From Calcarisporiella thermophila CBS 279.70 (lineage: Eukaryota; Calcarisporiellomycota): 64,000 bases of DNA. A program made the position numbers and the translations under genes. Positions 30,091-42,264 of this stretch are shown piece by piece. The stretch is taken from NCBI RefSeq assembly GCF_041956535.1, contig NW_027192215.1, positions 62,001-126,000 on the forward strand, read 5' to 3'. The notes under the pieces were generated by a model. It had not been told where the DNA came from. It was given only the letters and a program-made list of their open reading frames with translations, and made no database searches. How positions within the stretch are numbered: the first letter of the stretch is position 1; each line of letters starts with the position of its first letter.

Positions 30091-33000
30091 ATGGACAAGA
30101 CGATGATAGAAACCAGCAGCCACACCAACGACTTGGCTCTCGCCCTCTCCGCTACCAATGGCAGCGCCTCGTCTAGACGATCAATAGACGCGAAAGCGGG
30201 CAGTTTCACTATCCAGGTGACTCTTGCTCTCCCGGGCGAAGCCGCTCTCACAAAAACGCCAGAACAATGTCAGGTCACCGTGAAATCGGACGCGACCCTT
30301 GAGGCGGTCAAACAGGACGCTCAAAAAGCCTTGCATGTGGACATTACCAATGGTGAGGATTCCTTTCATGGTTGTCTCCTCTCCTCTTTCCTCTCTCCCT
30401 CTCTCCTCCCCTCTTTCCCTGAAAATGCTTTTCAGTTCCACTGTTAACAGCCTGTTCTGTTGAATGTCCTGCTGCGTAGATGTCCAGCTCGAAACCCCTA
30501 GCCAGCACTGTATTACCTCTGTCGCCGAGCTCCGGGACAACCGCAGCTTGCTCCTGAAAATTTTGAACTATAAGGCAGAGGCTCTTGGGCCCACGCCGCG
30601 GCCGCTCTTCGGGACCGTGATGGACTTGGTGCCCGACAGGTACACGAAAATTAAGGTTAATTTTGTGCTCGCGTCCATCGCGTCTAACCCAGCTCTCTTC
30701 TGTCCTATAGACATGCGAGCTTCGCCAAGTTCCACCAGAAATACGGCCAAATAGTTCGAATGTAGGTTCTCTTTGCCACTCCTTTCTCTCTTCTCAGCCC
30801 CATTTGACTGACGTGCCCATCCTCCATTTTCTCCTCCTTTTCAGCTATATGTTCGACCGTAAGCAATACTGGACTAACGATCCAGACGTCGCCAGAGCAA
30901 TCATCCAGGAGAGTGAGTACTGGACGAAGAAGATCCCCGTCGGCTCGACGCTCTGGAACGCAAAGAAGGTCGCGGGCCAGGGCCTCACCACCACCGACTC
31001 CGACGACCCGGACTGGAAGCTGGCCCACGATCTGCTCAAGAATTCGTTCAGTCCAAAGGCCATGCGAGGCTACATGAAGGAGATGTGCGACGTTGTGTTT
31101 GCCGCGGTGAAGCGCTTTGAAGCGATGCGAGAAGGCGAGTCCGTGGATATATTGCGGTGGAATTCTAATATCAGTAAGTGCTCAGGAATCCAAGAAAAGA
31201 GAAAAAGGCGAGAGTTTGTTTAGGTATGAGACCTCAAGTTCATCTTTTTTTCCTTTCTTCATAGCTCTCGAAAGTATCGGGAAGATCGGTTTCGACTACG
31301 ACTTCCACCTTCTGGATCCCGATCATGAAGATGACCCTTTCATCGACGCGATTGTTTATGCGGGAAATTCCGCGAGAAAGCGCACCTTCCGCACCGAGTT
31401 CTATCAGTCCATGCTCGTTGCTTCAAACATGCGTTTGCAGCGCAGCGTTAAGTATATGCACGAGACCATCGACAAGGTGATTGAGACTCGGCGGCGCATG
31501 TCTCCGACCGAGGCCGAGCAGCAGCGTGATCTTCTGCAGATCATGCTGACCGCAACGACCGCAGATGGCCAGCGAATGTCCGACAGCCTGATCCGAGACA
31601 ACGTGTTGACAATGCTGGTGGCCGGACATGAAACCACCAGCGCGCTGATGACGTGGACAATGTACTTGCTCGATAAACACCCCCAGGTACAGGCGCGCCT
31701 GCTGCAGGAGCTGGCCGATCTGGGCATCGATGGAAAGCATCCCGTGACCGTGGAGCAGCTAAGTAGCATGAAGTATATGATGTGTGTGCTGAACGAGTCG
31801 CTGCGCCTCTACCCGCCGGCCCAGGCCATTGTCAAATATTGTCTGAAAGACTGCATTCTTCCACACGGGTACCAGATGCGGAAAGGCGACACTCTTTTCA
31901 TCAACATCGTTGCGCTCCACCACAATTCCCGTGTCTGGTATGGGATGGCCATTGGTGCAAAGCATATGCCATTTTTATAGCTGCTGACGCTTCTCCGTTT
32001 CTCTAGGCCCAACCCCGAGGTCTTCGATCCCGATCGCTTTGCATCAGTCAAAAACCACGTTTGTGCATTTACCCCCTTCAGTATGGGCGCGAGGATGTGC
32101 ATCGGAAATCCCTTTGCCCTCCAGGAAGCTCAAATCATGCTCGCACTGATATTGCCCAACTTTGAGTTCCGCCGTATCAACAACAAGGAGATCAAATACG
32201 ATCCCAAGCAGCTGATTCTTCGACCTTACGAGTGTATGATGACGATTCACCGGCGCAAGAACTTCCCAGCACCATCGAAACCTATCGTGATGAAAAATGA
32301 GACGCCTGAAGAGACTAATGCTACTACTACCGCGACGGCGACGGGGGCAGCTCCTGCTGCGTTCATGGCGGCCAACAATACCCAAGAGCAAGAAGAGAAG
32401 CCGGTCGTAGTTGCAGCCACACCATCACCGAAACTCTCACCCACATTGCCCCTAGTGGAACAGCGGCCCCTTCCTGCCCTCACCGTGCTCTATGGAACCC
32501 AGACCGGCACCTCGCAAGATTACGCCACCAAACTTGCCGCCGCGGCGCACACACTTGGGTTCACGGACGTGATTCTGACAGGCATGGACGAATGGGTCGC
32601 GGTGCGCGAGGGCCGATACACCCCTCGCATCTTGCCCAACTGTGACCACGAGCTGCTGGTGGTCATCACCGCGACCTATAACGGCTTCCCCCCCGAGAAT
32701 GCGCTCGCTTTCGACAAGTTCCTCGACTCACTCGACGAAGACGAGGAGCCCCTACAGGATCTCAACTATACGGTGTTCGGGGTGGGCAACAGCCAATGGC
32801 GCTCGTACCAAAAATTCCCCAAGCACGTGTTCACGAAACTCGACGACCTGGGGGCCGAGCCTCTGTTTGATCTGGGGTCAGCCGACGCCGACGGCAAAGA
32901 TATGGATGCCGACTTTGAGAAATGGCACCAATGCTTCTGGGGCTATGTGCAGACCCTCTATGGGCGTGGCCAGCTCGCTCCCACCGCGGCCACCCAGGGA

Positions 33001-34426
33001 GCCAACACCGTCAATGAGGAGGCGGTGAAGGTGGCCATCTTGCCCGCCCACAATGATGATCAGCTGTGGGAGCGGGCATGCCAGAATTGCAATGGCGCGC
33101 AGAAGGGAAGGATGGTGGTCCAGCGAGAACTCCAGAACACAGACAAGAGTGGGCGCAGCACCCTCCACATCGAGATCGAACTGCCGGAGGAGGTCGTTGC
33201 CCCGGGCGAGGGAGGCCATGCCACGCCCTATCGGGCCGGCGATCACCTGGAGGTGCTGCCGAAAAACGACGCCGATTTGGTGGCCCGTATCGCTACCCTC
33301 TTCGAGTTTGCCCCGGACGCCGTGTTTGAAATCGTATCCGAAGACGCGACCTCGTCCAACTCGCGCTCGTTAGCCGCCACGATCAAAGGCCCTTGCACGG
33401 TTAAAAATGCTCTCACTTACTATGCCGACCTCACCGGTCGGCCCACGCGCTATTTCTTGGGTGTGCTCGCCAACCGGATTCAGAAAGATTACCCCGAGAA
33501 GGCCCGGGAATTGCTTGAGCTCACTCATCTTGGAGACAAAGCCAAGGAGGCCTATCGAGCCTTTACGGAGAAGTATCGTACCCTCCTCGATCTGGCCGAG
33601 GCGTACAGCAACGAGGTCCGCGAGTGCATGCGGCTCGAAGACTTCTTGGCTGCTGTACCGGCCTTGACTCCGCGCAGATATTCCATCTCTAGTAGCCCTC
33701 GCACTCACCCCAAGTCGGTCCACCTGACGGTCGGCGTGGTGAACGACGTTTGCAATGATAAGAAATACCCTGGCTTGGCGTCGGGATACTATCTCTCCCG
33801 GATGCCGCAAGATAGCCTATTGAACATTGCTGTAAAGTAAGTGAAGAGAGTTCGGCCCTCTGCACCTTTAGTGAATTGCATATTGATATTCACTGTTCCT
33901 CCCAATTTGTTATAGGCGTGCCAATGGTCCCTTCTATCTCCCCGACGACCCCACTGTCCCATTGATTATGGTTGCGGCCGGCACGGGCCTGGCTCCCTTC
34001 CGAGGGTTCCTCCAGGAACGCCGAGCTCTTGGGTGCAAGTCCGTTGAGAAAGGCGGGGTCTCGTGCACCTACCTGGTGTTCGGGTGCCGTCACCCGGAGC
34101 AAGATTTCCTCTACCATGATGAGCTCGAATCATATGTGGCGGACGGGACCCTCACCTCCCTCCTCACGGCTTTCTCCCGTAACGGCGGGCCGATGAAATA
34201 CGTGCAGGAGCGTATCTTGCAGGATGCCCGGCTGATATGGGAGTTGGTGAAGGATCAGGGCGCAAGTGTGTATGTGTGTGGAAATGCCAGTGGAATGGCG
34301 GCTGGTGTACGCAAGGCCTTTGAAAAGGTGGCCGAGCAGATTGGTGCATTAGAGCATGAAGAAGCCAAGAAATTCATTCGAGAGTTGACCGAGGCCGGAA
34401 GATACAATGAGGATGTCTGGGGCTGA
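30091..34426 (+). CDS. self-sufficient cytochrome P450-reductase fusion (CYP505/P450foxy type) with N-terminal extension
   Basis: Catalyses subterminal hydroxylation of fatty acids, with P450 and its NADPH reductase in one chain. Seven exons (30091-30352, 30480-30639, 30711-30761, 30845-31173, 31265-31937, 32007-33836, 33916-34426) join in frame to 1271 residues; relatives have about 1050-1080. P450 part: I-helix AGHETT at 387-392, ExxR (E445, R448), and heme loop 'FTPFSMGARMCIGN' with the ligand at C523. Reductase part: FMN site 'LYGTQTGTS' at 653, 'RRYSISSSP' for FAD, 'MVAAGTGLAPFRGFLQERR' and 'YVCGNASGMAAGV' for NADPH, ending DVWG. Residues 1-118 precede the usual P450 start; about 37-118 look like a ubiquitin-like beta-grasp domain. 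No membrane anchor, so it is cytosolic like other CYP505s. Confidence 0.93.
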
Positions 34427-35000
34427 GAGGAATACAGCGGAGCGGTTTAGACCCCTTTTATTATCTAGTTAGGTCGCACTTTTTGTGTATGACTTGTAGG
34501 AATAGTTAATTACCTTGCACCATTCCACCATTGCCACCACCATATCCCATAGGATTTATTTTTTGTTTTATACTTTTTCCCGTTTGTCATTTTCCTGTTT
34601 TTCATAAGTTATATAGTATATTTCTCATATTAATACTTAATAAATATATATTCGTTATTATCGGTCGTTTGTATCAAGAAATCAATGGCGATGGACCTTT
34701 TTACGGGTTGGCGACGACTTAGAGCGGAGTACACTTTGTGCCATTTGTCTAATGTCTACTGTTTTAGTAAAAAATTAGCGGCAAGGACTCTATATACAAC
34801 GTGGAAAAGGGAGAATAAAATTTGAATGTGGACGGTTTGGTTAATGCGGCGGGGGAAACAAACAAGAACAAGCATTTATTCTTGGTTATTATTTTTTCGT
34901 AAAGTTCACTCGTAAATAAGACTATTATAGAAGATGGATTAAATGGCAAATAAATACAGCGATATCCAATAAAATATTTTGGCGGATTATATTTCTGGCT
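34427..35000. other. intergenic between convergent genes
   Basis: 3' regions of the P450 gene and of the aldehyde dehydrogenase. AT-rich, with AATAAA-type signals near 34640 on both strands. No gene seen. Confidence 0.5.
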
Positions 35001-37166
35001 TCACTTTCTTCCAATCAACGCCCCCAGAATCTTGGCCACGCCATCCACCTTGTCGCGAATCGAGTCGCAGTACACCGCGCGCACAATGCCCACTCCGAAG
35101 GGAATCGAGTCGCGAACGCGGCGCATCGGGTATTTCCACAGGGGGGGCAGTGGGGTTGAGATCAGGCTGGGGAAGGTGTCGACTGTCATCGACTTTTGGG
35201 TGCACATCGCACGCAGACCCTCTGGGCCAGCAAAGCGGCCATAGCCCGAGATGCCCACACCACCAAAAGGAAGCGACTAGAGAGGAATTGCAAAAGATAA
35301 TCAGTTAACAGGTTGCCCCCACCTCCATCCAAAGAAAAGCTACACTACCTGCACGAGATAATTGCAAGCAAAATCGTTAATGTTGCACATCCCCACCCGT
35401 AGTTTCCGCGCCATCTCGTCACCCTTGCGCACGTTGCGGGTGAACACGCTCGAGCCCAACCCGTATGGGCAGCGGTTTGCCATCTCCAGAGCCTCTTCGT
35501 CGGATGCGGCACGCATCACCACCATGACGGGGGCAAAAAGTTCGTTGTGGGCAATGGGCATATCGGGCGTCACATCCACAAGAAGGGTGGGAGCAAAGTA
35601 CTGGCCACTCGGATACTTTGGATTGACGTACGGTTTCCCGCCGGCAAGCAGGCGAGCGCCTCGTTGAACGGCATCGTCAATCAGAGCCACGAGCCGGTCG
35701 CTCTGCCCAGCCATGGTCATGGCCCCACAGTCTACATTCTCCTCGTCCAATGGACTCCCCATCTTCAGCTGGTCGATCAGCTCCTTGGCCTTGCTTACAA
35801 ACGTGTCGTAGAGTTTCGTGTGGGCAATGATGCGCTCGAGTCCAACACAGTTCTGCCCACAGTTCTGGAAGTTACCGCGCATGATGAGAGGGAACGCATG
35901 CTCCAAGTTGGCATCCTCGCATAGGATGGCGCAGTCTTTGCCGCCCAGCTCTAGCGTGCAAGGGCAGAGCTTGCTGGCTGCCGACTCTTGCACCTTTCGG
36001 CCCACCTCGGGAGACCCGATAAACGTAATGTGGTCCACGCCACTGGTCACAACCGCCTGGCCACACTCCACAAACCCAACGAGAAAATGCACCAAATCCG
36101 GAGAGTGCCCGCAAGCCTCAAGACAGCTGCGAATGATTTGCAAATAGTACGATGTAGACCAGGCGGCGTGCTCCGAGCATTTGATGATTGTGGCGTTTCC
36201 GGCAAAGAGCGACGAGATCACGGGGCCAATGGTGTTATGGAAAGGATAGTTCCAGCTCACCAGGGCGGCAGTCACTCCCCACGGCTGATAGATGACCTTG
36301 GCAGTTTTGTGGAGCATGAGTAAATTCACACTTCGATAATCGTCACGCAACGTCCGTTCCCCGTTCTCGATGGTCCAGCGGAGCTTCTCACAGGTGGTCA
36401 GAACCTCTCCGAATGCGGCATCCACCATCGTTTTTCCAGTGTCACGGCTGGCAACCCGTTGGATATCCTCTTGATTGTCAAGCACAAACTTAAGGATGGT
36501 TTTGAGCACACGTCTACGCTCACGGAAAGTCGTTTTCTCCCAAGCTTTCTGGGCTGCGCGAGCCTAAAAAATATTGAGCAAAGCAAGGGTGGAATGGGTA
36601 GGGTGAGTTAGTTAAAGGAAACAAGGTAGAGGGAGTAATGAGAGGGAATAGATAGACGCTAGATGTATTCATGAATTAACTCCTTCTCGGCCAACCTACC
36701 TTTTTAACGGCCTCTGCAACATCCTCTGCGGTATGAGCCTTGACATTTCCGAGATGACGGCCGGTTGCTGGGTCATAGCACACAATTACATCGGGATTAT
36801 TGGGATCCTAAAGGGTTTCATCATTTTGACATGTTAGCATCATCTGGTTCTAATAATATCTGCTGCAGATTCAATCAGGCTGCATACTCTGATGCTCGGC
36901 TTTTCTAACACTCGGCCGCCCTCCCATCCAGGCTGACTTGCCTCAGGGGCCGGCACACGGACGGTCGGAATCTTTTCACGGGAAAACAAGAGGTATACCC
37001 CACCCAAGACAGCGATTAAAATGGTGACTGTCAATGGTAGCGGTGAACGGGCTAAGGCCTCTTGAACAAAAAGGTATATATGTGCGGGGATTTCCATCAG
37101 TTCCGAGACCACAAGCGCGCGTAGTATGAAAGAAGCGGCTTCCCGAAATATCGCGATACTGAACAT
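35001..37166 (-). CDS. membrane-anchored aldehyde dehydrogenase (Msc7/ALDH22-like)
   Basis: Oxidises aldehydes to acids with NAD(P). Four exons (36888-37166, 36700-36807, 35349-36563, 35001-35276) join in frame to 625 residues, longer than cytosolic ALDHs. The N-terminal exon carries a transmembrane segment ('LPLTVTILIAVLGGVYLLF') before 'VIVCYDPATGRHLGNV', the arrangement seen in yeast Msc7 and plant ALDH22. Catalytic signatures: 'WNYPFHNTIGPVISSLFAGN', 'LELGGKDCAIL' (general base Glu), and 'FQNCGQNCVGLERI' (nucleophile Cys), then 'SLPFGGVGISGYGRFAG'. The start at 37166 is the first ATG; the frame upstream has only a TTG. Probable ER membrane enzyme acting on lipid-derived aldehydes (inference). 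Divergent from SDH1 with 182 b between the ATGs; a CRE palindrome lies between. Confidence 0.9.
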
Positions 37167-37348
37167 CCCATTTTCAGCTCGAGTTTCTATATTCTGATCT
37201 TCTGATGACGTCACCTTTCGACGTAAAGACCGGGTGTAAAATTGCAAAGTGTAAGCGGGACAACAAAAAGCATCTCTTACTCATTCTCTTCCGGGATCAC
37301 CCACATTGAACATTTTTCTCTCCTCGTTTTCTCGGGAATAAAAACAAC
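37167..37348. promoter_or_regulatory. bidirectional promoter ALDH / SDH1
   Basis: 182 b between divergent start codons. Contains TGACGTCA at 37206-37213 and little else that is recognisable. Confidence 0.6.
37206..37213. promoter_or_regulatory. CRE-like palindrome TGACGTCA
   Basis: Perfect 8-b binding site for ATF/CREB-type bZIP factors, 40 b upstream of the ALDH ATG and 136 b upstream of the SDH1 ATG. The same octamer occurs at 4860-4867 and 54777-54784, so it is not unique here. Confidence 0.4.
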
Positions 37349-39556
37349 ATGTGGCAAGTTTTAAAGACACGCTCGGGATCGAGATTTCTGGTAAGGGGCG
37401 GGCACCCACTGCCAAGCTTGACTTTAGTGTTCACCCGAGACGCTATTTTCTGCAAACTAAACCTTTCTAATTCTTTCATATTCTTATTTTCTCATTGGCT
37501 TCATTCTCAAATCACAGAAACACGGCGCCGCCCAAGGTGAGTTTCTCTTCATGTTCCTTTGCCATGTACCCGTGAAGCTATACTGACGCGTCCTATATTG
37601 ACCTAGGCTTCCGCGTTCGCTCATTCCATGCCTCCCCTGCCGCAATGAAGATTATGTCCTCGGAACCCTTGCGTGCTAAGGAAGCCCCAGTAAGCATGCA
37701 ACCTCATTTAGCTCTTCATGTTCATCCCTCTATATTAATGCCTTGCTGTGTAGCCATCGGTATCCAATAAGTACCCCGTTATCGATCATACATACGATGC
37801 TATTGTCGTGGGTGCAGGTGGTGCAGGATTGCGTGCCGCCTTCGGTCTTGCCGAGGCAGGATTCAACACCGCCTGCATCTCAAAACTCTTCCCTACGCGC
37901 TCTCACACAGTTGCCGCCCAGGGCGGAATCAATGCTGCCCTTGGCAACATGACCAAAGATGACTGGCGCTGGCATATGTACGACACGGTCAAGGGTAGCG
38001 ATTGGCTCGGCGATCAGGATGCCATTCACTATATGTGCCGTGAAGCACCTCGAACGGTCATTGAGTTGGAGCACTACGGTGTCCCCTTCTCCAGAACCGA
38101 GGAGGGTAAGATCTATCAGCGCGCTTTCGGTGGTCAGAGCTTGGAGTTCGGAAAGGGCGGCCAGGCTTATCGGTGCGCTGCAGTTGCGGACCGTACGGGA
38201 CACGCCCTGCTCCACACTCTCTATGGGCAATCGCTGCGACACAACACCAACTTCTTCATTGAATTCTTCGCGCTCGATCTCCTGATGGAGGACGGCGAGT
38301 GCCGCGGAGTGATTGCACTGAATCAGGAGGACGGAACCCTCCACCGCTTCCGTGCCCACAAGACTGTGCTTGCGACGGGTGGCTATGGACGTGCGTACTT
38401 CTCGTGCACCTCTGCCCACACTTGCACTGGTGACGGAAACGCTATGGTGGCGCGTGCCGGCCTGCCTCTGCAGGATTTGGAGTTTGTGCAATTCCATCCG
38501 ACCGGCATCTATGGCGCAGGCTGTCTGATCACGGAGGGGGCCCGTGGAGAGGGTGGTTACCTGCTGAACTCGCAGGGCGAACGCTTCATGGAGCGGTATG
38601 CCCCCACTGCCAAGGATCTTGCCTCGAGAGATGTCGTGTCTCGGTCCATGACGATGGAGATCCGCGAGGGTCGCGGAGTGGGCCCTGAGGCCGACCATAT
38701 CTATCTGCAGCTCTCGCATCTTCCGGCCGAGGTTCTTCGCGAGCGTTTGCCAGGAATTTCCGAGACCGCCGCCATTTTTGCGGGCGTTGACGTGACCAAG
38801 GAGCCCATCCCCGTGCTGCCGACCGTGCACTACAACATGGGTGGAATTCCGACGCGGTACACGGGCGAAGTGTTGACGGTGGACGAGAACGGGCAGGACA
38901 AGATTGTGCCTGGGCTGTATGCTGCCGGTGAGGCCGCATGCGTGTCCGTTCATGGCGCCAACCGCCTCGGCGCGAACTCGCTCCTCGACATCGTGGTGTT
39001 CGGCCGCGCCTGCGCACACCACATCCGCGATACGCTCACCCCGGGCACTCCCCACAAGCCTCTGGCCGGAGATGCCGGCGCCGACACGATTGCACGCTTG
39101 GACCAACTCCGCAACGCCGACGGATCCAAGCCCACGGCCGACATCCGCCTCAAGATGCAGAAGGTGATGCAGTCCGATGCCGCCGTGTTCCGCACCCAGG
39201 AATCCCTGGACGAGGGATGCACCCGCATCGACGAGGTGTGGAAGTCCTTCGACGACGTTCGCGTCACCGACCGCTCCATGATCTGGAACTCGGACCTGAT
39301 CGAGACCTGGGAGCTTACCAATCTGTTGACCTGTGCGGTGCAGACGATGTACTCGGCCGCCGCACGAAAGGAGTCCCGCGGTGCACATGCCCGCGAGGAC
39401 TACAAGGAGAGAGACGATGCCAACTGGATGAAGCATACGCTCTCGTGGCAGGATCAGAAGACCGGCGAGGTTAAGCTGGCATATCGCGGCGTCACCTCCG
39501 CAACCCTGGATGAGAACGAGTGCAAGTCGGTTCCCCCCGTGAAGCGTGTCTACTAA
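37349..39556 (+). CDS. SDH1: succinate dehydrogenase flavoprotein subunit, mitochondrial
   Basis: FAD subunit of respiratory complex II; oxidises succinate to fumarate in the mitochondrial matrix. Four exons (37349-37390, a 19-nt micro-exon 37518-37536, 37607-37689, 37754-39556) join in frame to 648 residues. The spliced N-terminus [20 protein letters not shown], continuing into RVRSFHAS, is a clear mitochondrial presequence. FAD dinucleotide site '[20 protein letters not shown]', the covalent-FAD histidine in '[18 protein letters not shown]', '[20 protein letters not shown]' and the substrate-binding '[15 protein letters not shown]' are intact. The C-terminus ends in KRVY. The long antisense frame at 37880-39436 is a codon-bias shadow. 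The first three short exons carry only the targeting region. Confidence 0.97.
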
Positions 39557-40034
39557 GCCGTCCCGCAGCTTAAAAATACACTAATAATAATAAACACCCA
39601 TATCTTCTCGCGCTCTCTCCCCTTTTTTCTCTTTCTCTCCTCTCTCTCTTCCCCACTCTCTTCTATTTTTATTTCTTGGATTCTCTTTTCGTTTTCTCTC
39701 CTCTGCCACAATGTGTTTTTAGAGTTTTTGTGTGCGCGGGTCCTGTTTCAAAATAAACACGATCATGTTCATATCGGTAAGTTGTTGAGGGAAGCCGTCT
39801 GAGTACGAAAAATGGGGGTCAAATTAATTTCGATTTTTCTGATCCAGAAATACGACGAGAGGTTCCCCGTCCTTGAAAATTTGGCAAGTTCTAAAGCACA
39901 ATCCCCCTTCCCATCTTCCTTAGTCTCCCGACCTGCTGAATTCCCTTGCATTGCTTGCATTCTCTTGCATCCCACTTCAAGATTGTCTTCAGCATCGCTA
40001 TTCCCACTAGAAGAGCCAAAGAATTAACTTGACG
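39557..40034. other. intergenic SDH1-CHS7
   Basis: SDH1 3' region: AATAATAATAAACACC at 39582, then CT-rich tracts to about 39700 and an AAATAAACACG context near 39750. No gene or TATA box seen. Confidence 0.45.
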
Positions 40035-41425
40035 ATGTCCGTCTTTCAGTTTGGCAAATTTGACGGTGTATGTGAGGTAGTCTCTCTTCCTCTCTGCCCC
40101 CTTATCGGGCAACCGTCTCCTGGGACAAATCGTATTGACGGAGTGGAAGCGTAAGTGTTGCTCTAGATCCCGAGTGAGAGAATCGGTTCCGATAGCCCTT
40201 GAGCATTGGAATACGGGATGGGCCTGGACTTACATTCTCCCGATTCCCCCAATTCCCATTTAATTCGCTGGGCTAATCTAGTCTTTCATTACTTTTGCAT
40301 TGCATTTATAGAACATGCTATTCTCGTAATGTAGAACTCGCCAATACTCTCATTTTTCAGCCAGGTAACTATTGGACCTTTGCCGCTCTGAGATGGAACT
40401 TGTTCTGATACAAAATGTATTTGCAAACTTTCTGGAATTCCTCCTTAGCAACTTTGATAATTCACTTCATCTCGCTAATTATGACGTCCATCATGATCTA
40501 CCACATCAAATCAAAATACACGGCTGTCGGTAAGTCCTTGTTCATGTCTTGTTGCACTCCATTTTCGTCTCGCTTATTCTAATTCACTCGGGATCAGGAC
40601 GAAAGGAGATAGTCATGTTCTTCTATTTGTACATGGTAACTTCATTTCTCGAAATGCTGCTCGTTTCTGGCATCATTCCCACGGCCTCCAACGTCTATCC
40701 TGTAAGCTTTTCTCCTTTCTCCTCTTTGGTAATTTAGCTAATTGCTTCTCCTCTCAAGTACTTCACCGCCGTCCACATCGGCCTCATCACAACCACCTTC
40801 TGGCTTCTTATGCTCAACGGATTCGTGGGCTTTCAGTTCGCCGAGGATGGCACTCCCGCATCCCTCTGGTCCCTGCGGCTCACCTCACTCTTCATCTTCT
40901 GTGTGACCACCTTTATCGCCATTGCGACCTTCAACCGAATCGGGCCCTTTAACCCAACCACCCCGACGATTCTATGGCTCATTTTCTTCCCGCTGAATGC
41001 CCTGCTGGTGCTCATCTATGTCGTCAGCCAGGTCGTGCTGGTTGTGAACACCCTGGATGACCGCTGGCCGCTAGGCGATATTAGTTTCGGCGTGGTCTTT
41101 TTCGTCATCGGCCAGGTGACGTTGTTCGCGTTCTCAGTGAGAATCTGCGATGTGGCCAAACACTATATCGATGGGTTCTTCTTTGGGACGATTTGCAACC
41201 TATTAGCGGTGATGATGGTGTACAAGGTAAATCCAATTCTTGCCAGCTCTTGACATGATCCGAATATTGATCCCTGATTTTCTTCATCGCAAGTATTGGG
41301 ATTCGATCACTAAGGAGGATCTGGAGTTCTCCGTGGGCAGCAAACAAAATGTGTGGGAGATCAAGGAGCTCCTGGGGGATGAGGGGCATACGTCGTCACC
41401 CTATTCACAGCAGTATTATTATTGA
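40035..41425 (+). CDS. CHS7: chitin synthase export chaperone Chs7
   Basis: ER membrane chaperone that lets chitin synthase leave the ER, fungal-specific. Six exons (40035-40150, 40312-40364, 40449-40529, 40598-40701, 40759-41226, 41294-41425) join in frame to 317 residues. The N-terminus '[20 protein letters not shown]' and '[15 protein letters not shown]' are family hallmarks, followed by '[17 protein letters not shown]', '[20 protein letters not shown]', and seven hydrophobic segments. The C-terminus '[17 protein letters not shown]' is conserved too. The short early exons would be missed by an ORF-only view, which sees only the 468-nt fifth exon. Belongs with the wall and secretion genes of this window. 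Confidence 0.94.
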
Positions 41426-42264
41426 GCAAACTGTATTTTGTTACCTTGTCTTCTTTGTATGTGATATTATCGCCCAGTATATATATATATATATTCAAAT
41501 ATATATCTTGCATTGCTCTATTCTTATAGTTTATCTGGTGTCTTTTCCCTATCTTGAACCCTGTGTTTATCCCTCTTAGAAATAAACGTCGGCTTGTACT
41601 CGTTCCTCTTCCCTTTTGCCTCTCAATCCGAATTCGAGCCGCCGCCAAGCTGCAGTAGAGGGAGTACGCCACTTTCGGGAGGGCAGGGAGGGCGAATAGG
41701 ATGGGGGACACGTAGCGGATTATTCGCTGCTTATTTGGAGGGCATTTTGAAAGGGTTGTTTTTGATTTTTTGATTGTTTGATATTTGCTGGTCAACGCGG
41801 GAGCGTGACGTGACGTTTTCTCCACAGTGGGGTTCCGTTTTAATTTCACCTGACAGAGGTTTCGATTGGCAGCCGTCTTTCTATTATTAACGCTTCCATC
41901 TTGGAACAGATCATAGTGTTGCCACCGAAGATTCGCAGCTGCATACAGCGCACCCTAAGCTTGATTTCAGCGCCTTGGTGCGGGAAAGAAAAGAACCCTT
42001 AGGATTCCTGTGCGGGGGGGCTGATTCGAGGAGATCGGTCGATTTGGTTGGTGTGCTAATGGAGATAAAGGGCCAATGCTAAGCCCCCAACCGGTTGCTA
42101 TCACATGCAGAATCCCTTTAAGCTTTCGTTGTGCCCGAACTTAACTAGGTTGACTAAAAGGGAGCCTGAAGAGATTGGCATAAGTTGAGCTAGCACACGC
42201 ACGCCAAATTTCCCTCACCCTCTCCCTGCTTTCCCTCTCATCTATCCTCTGTTTCCCGTCGAGC
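41426..42264. other. intergenic CHS7-Sec14-like gene
   Basis: CHS7 3' region with a TA microsatellite at about 41479-41494, then GC-richer spacer. A CT-rich stretch at 42215-42255 is probably the leader of the next gene. No gene seen. Confidence 0.45.

Noticed and set aside
37880-39436. 518-codon open frame antisense to SDH1
   Set aside because: Shadow of a highly biased conserved gene; no start context, domain or signal, and the plus strand encodes a complete flavoprotein.
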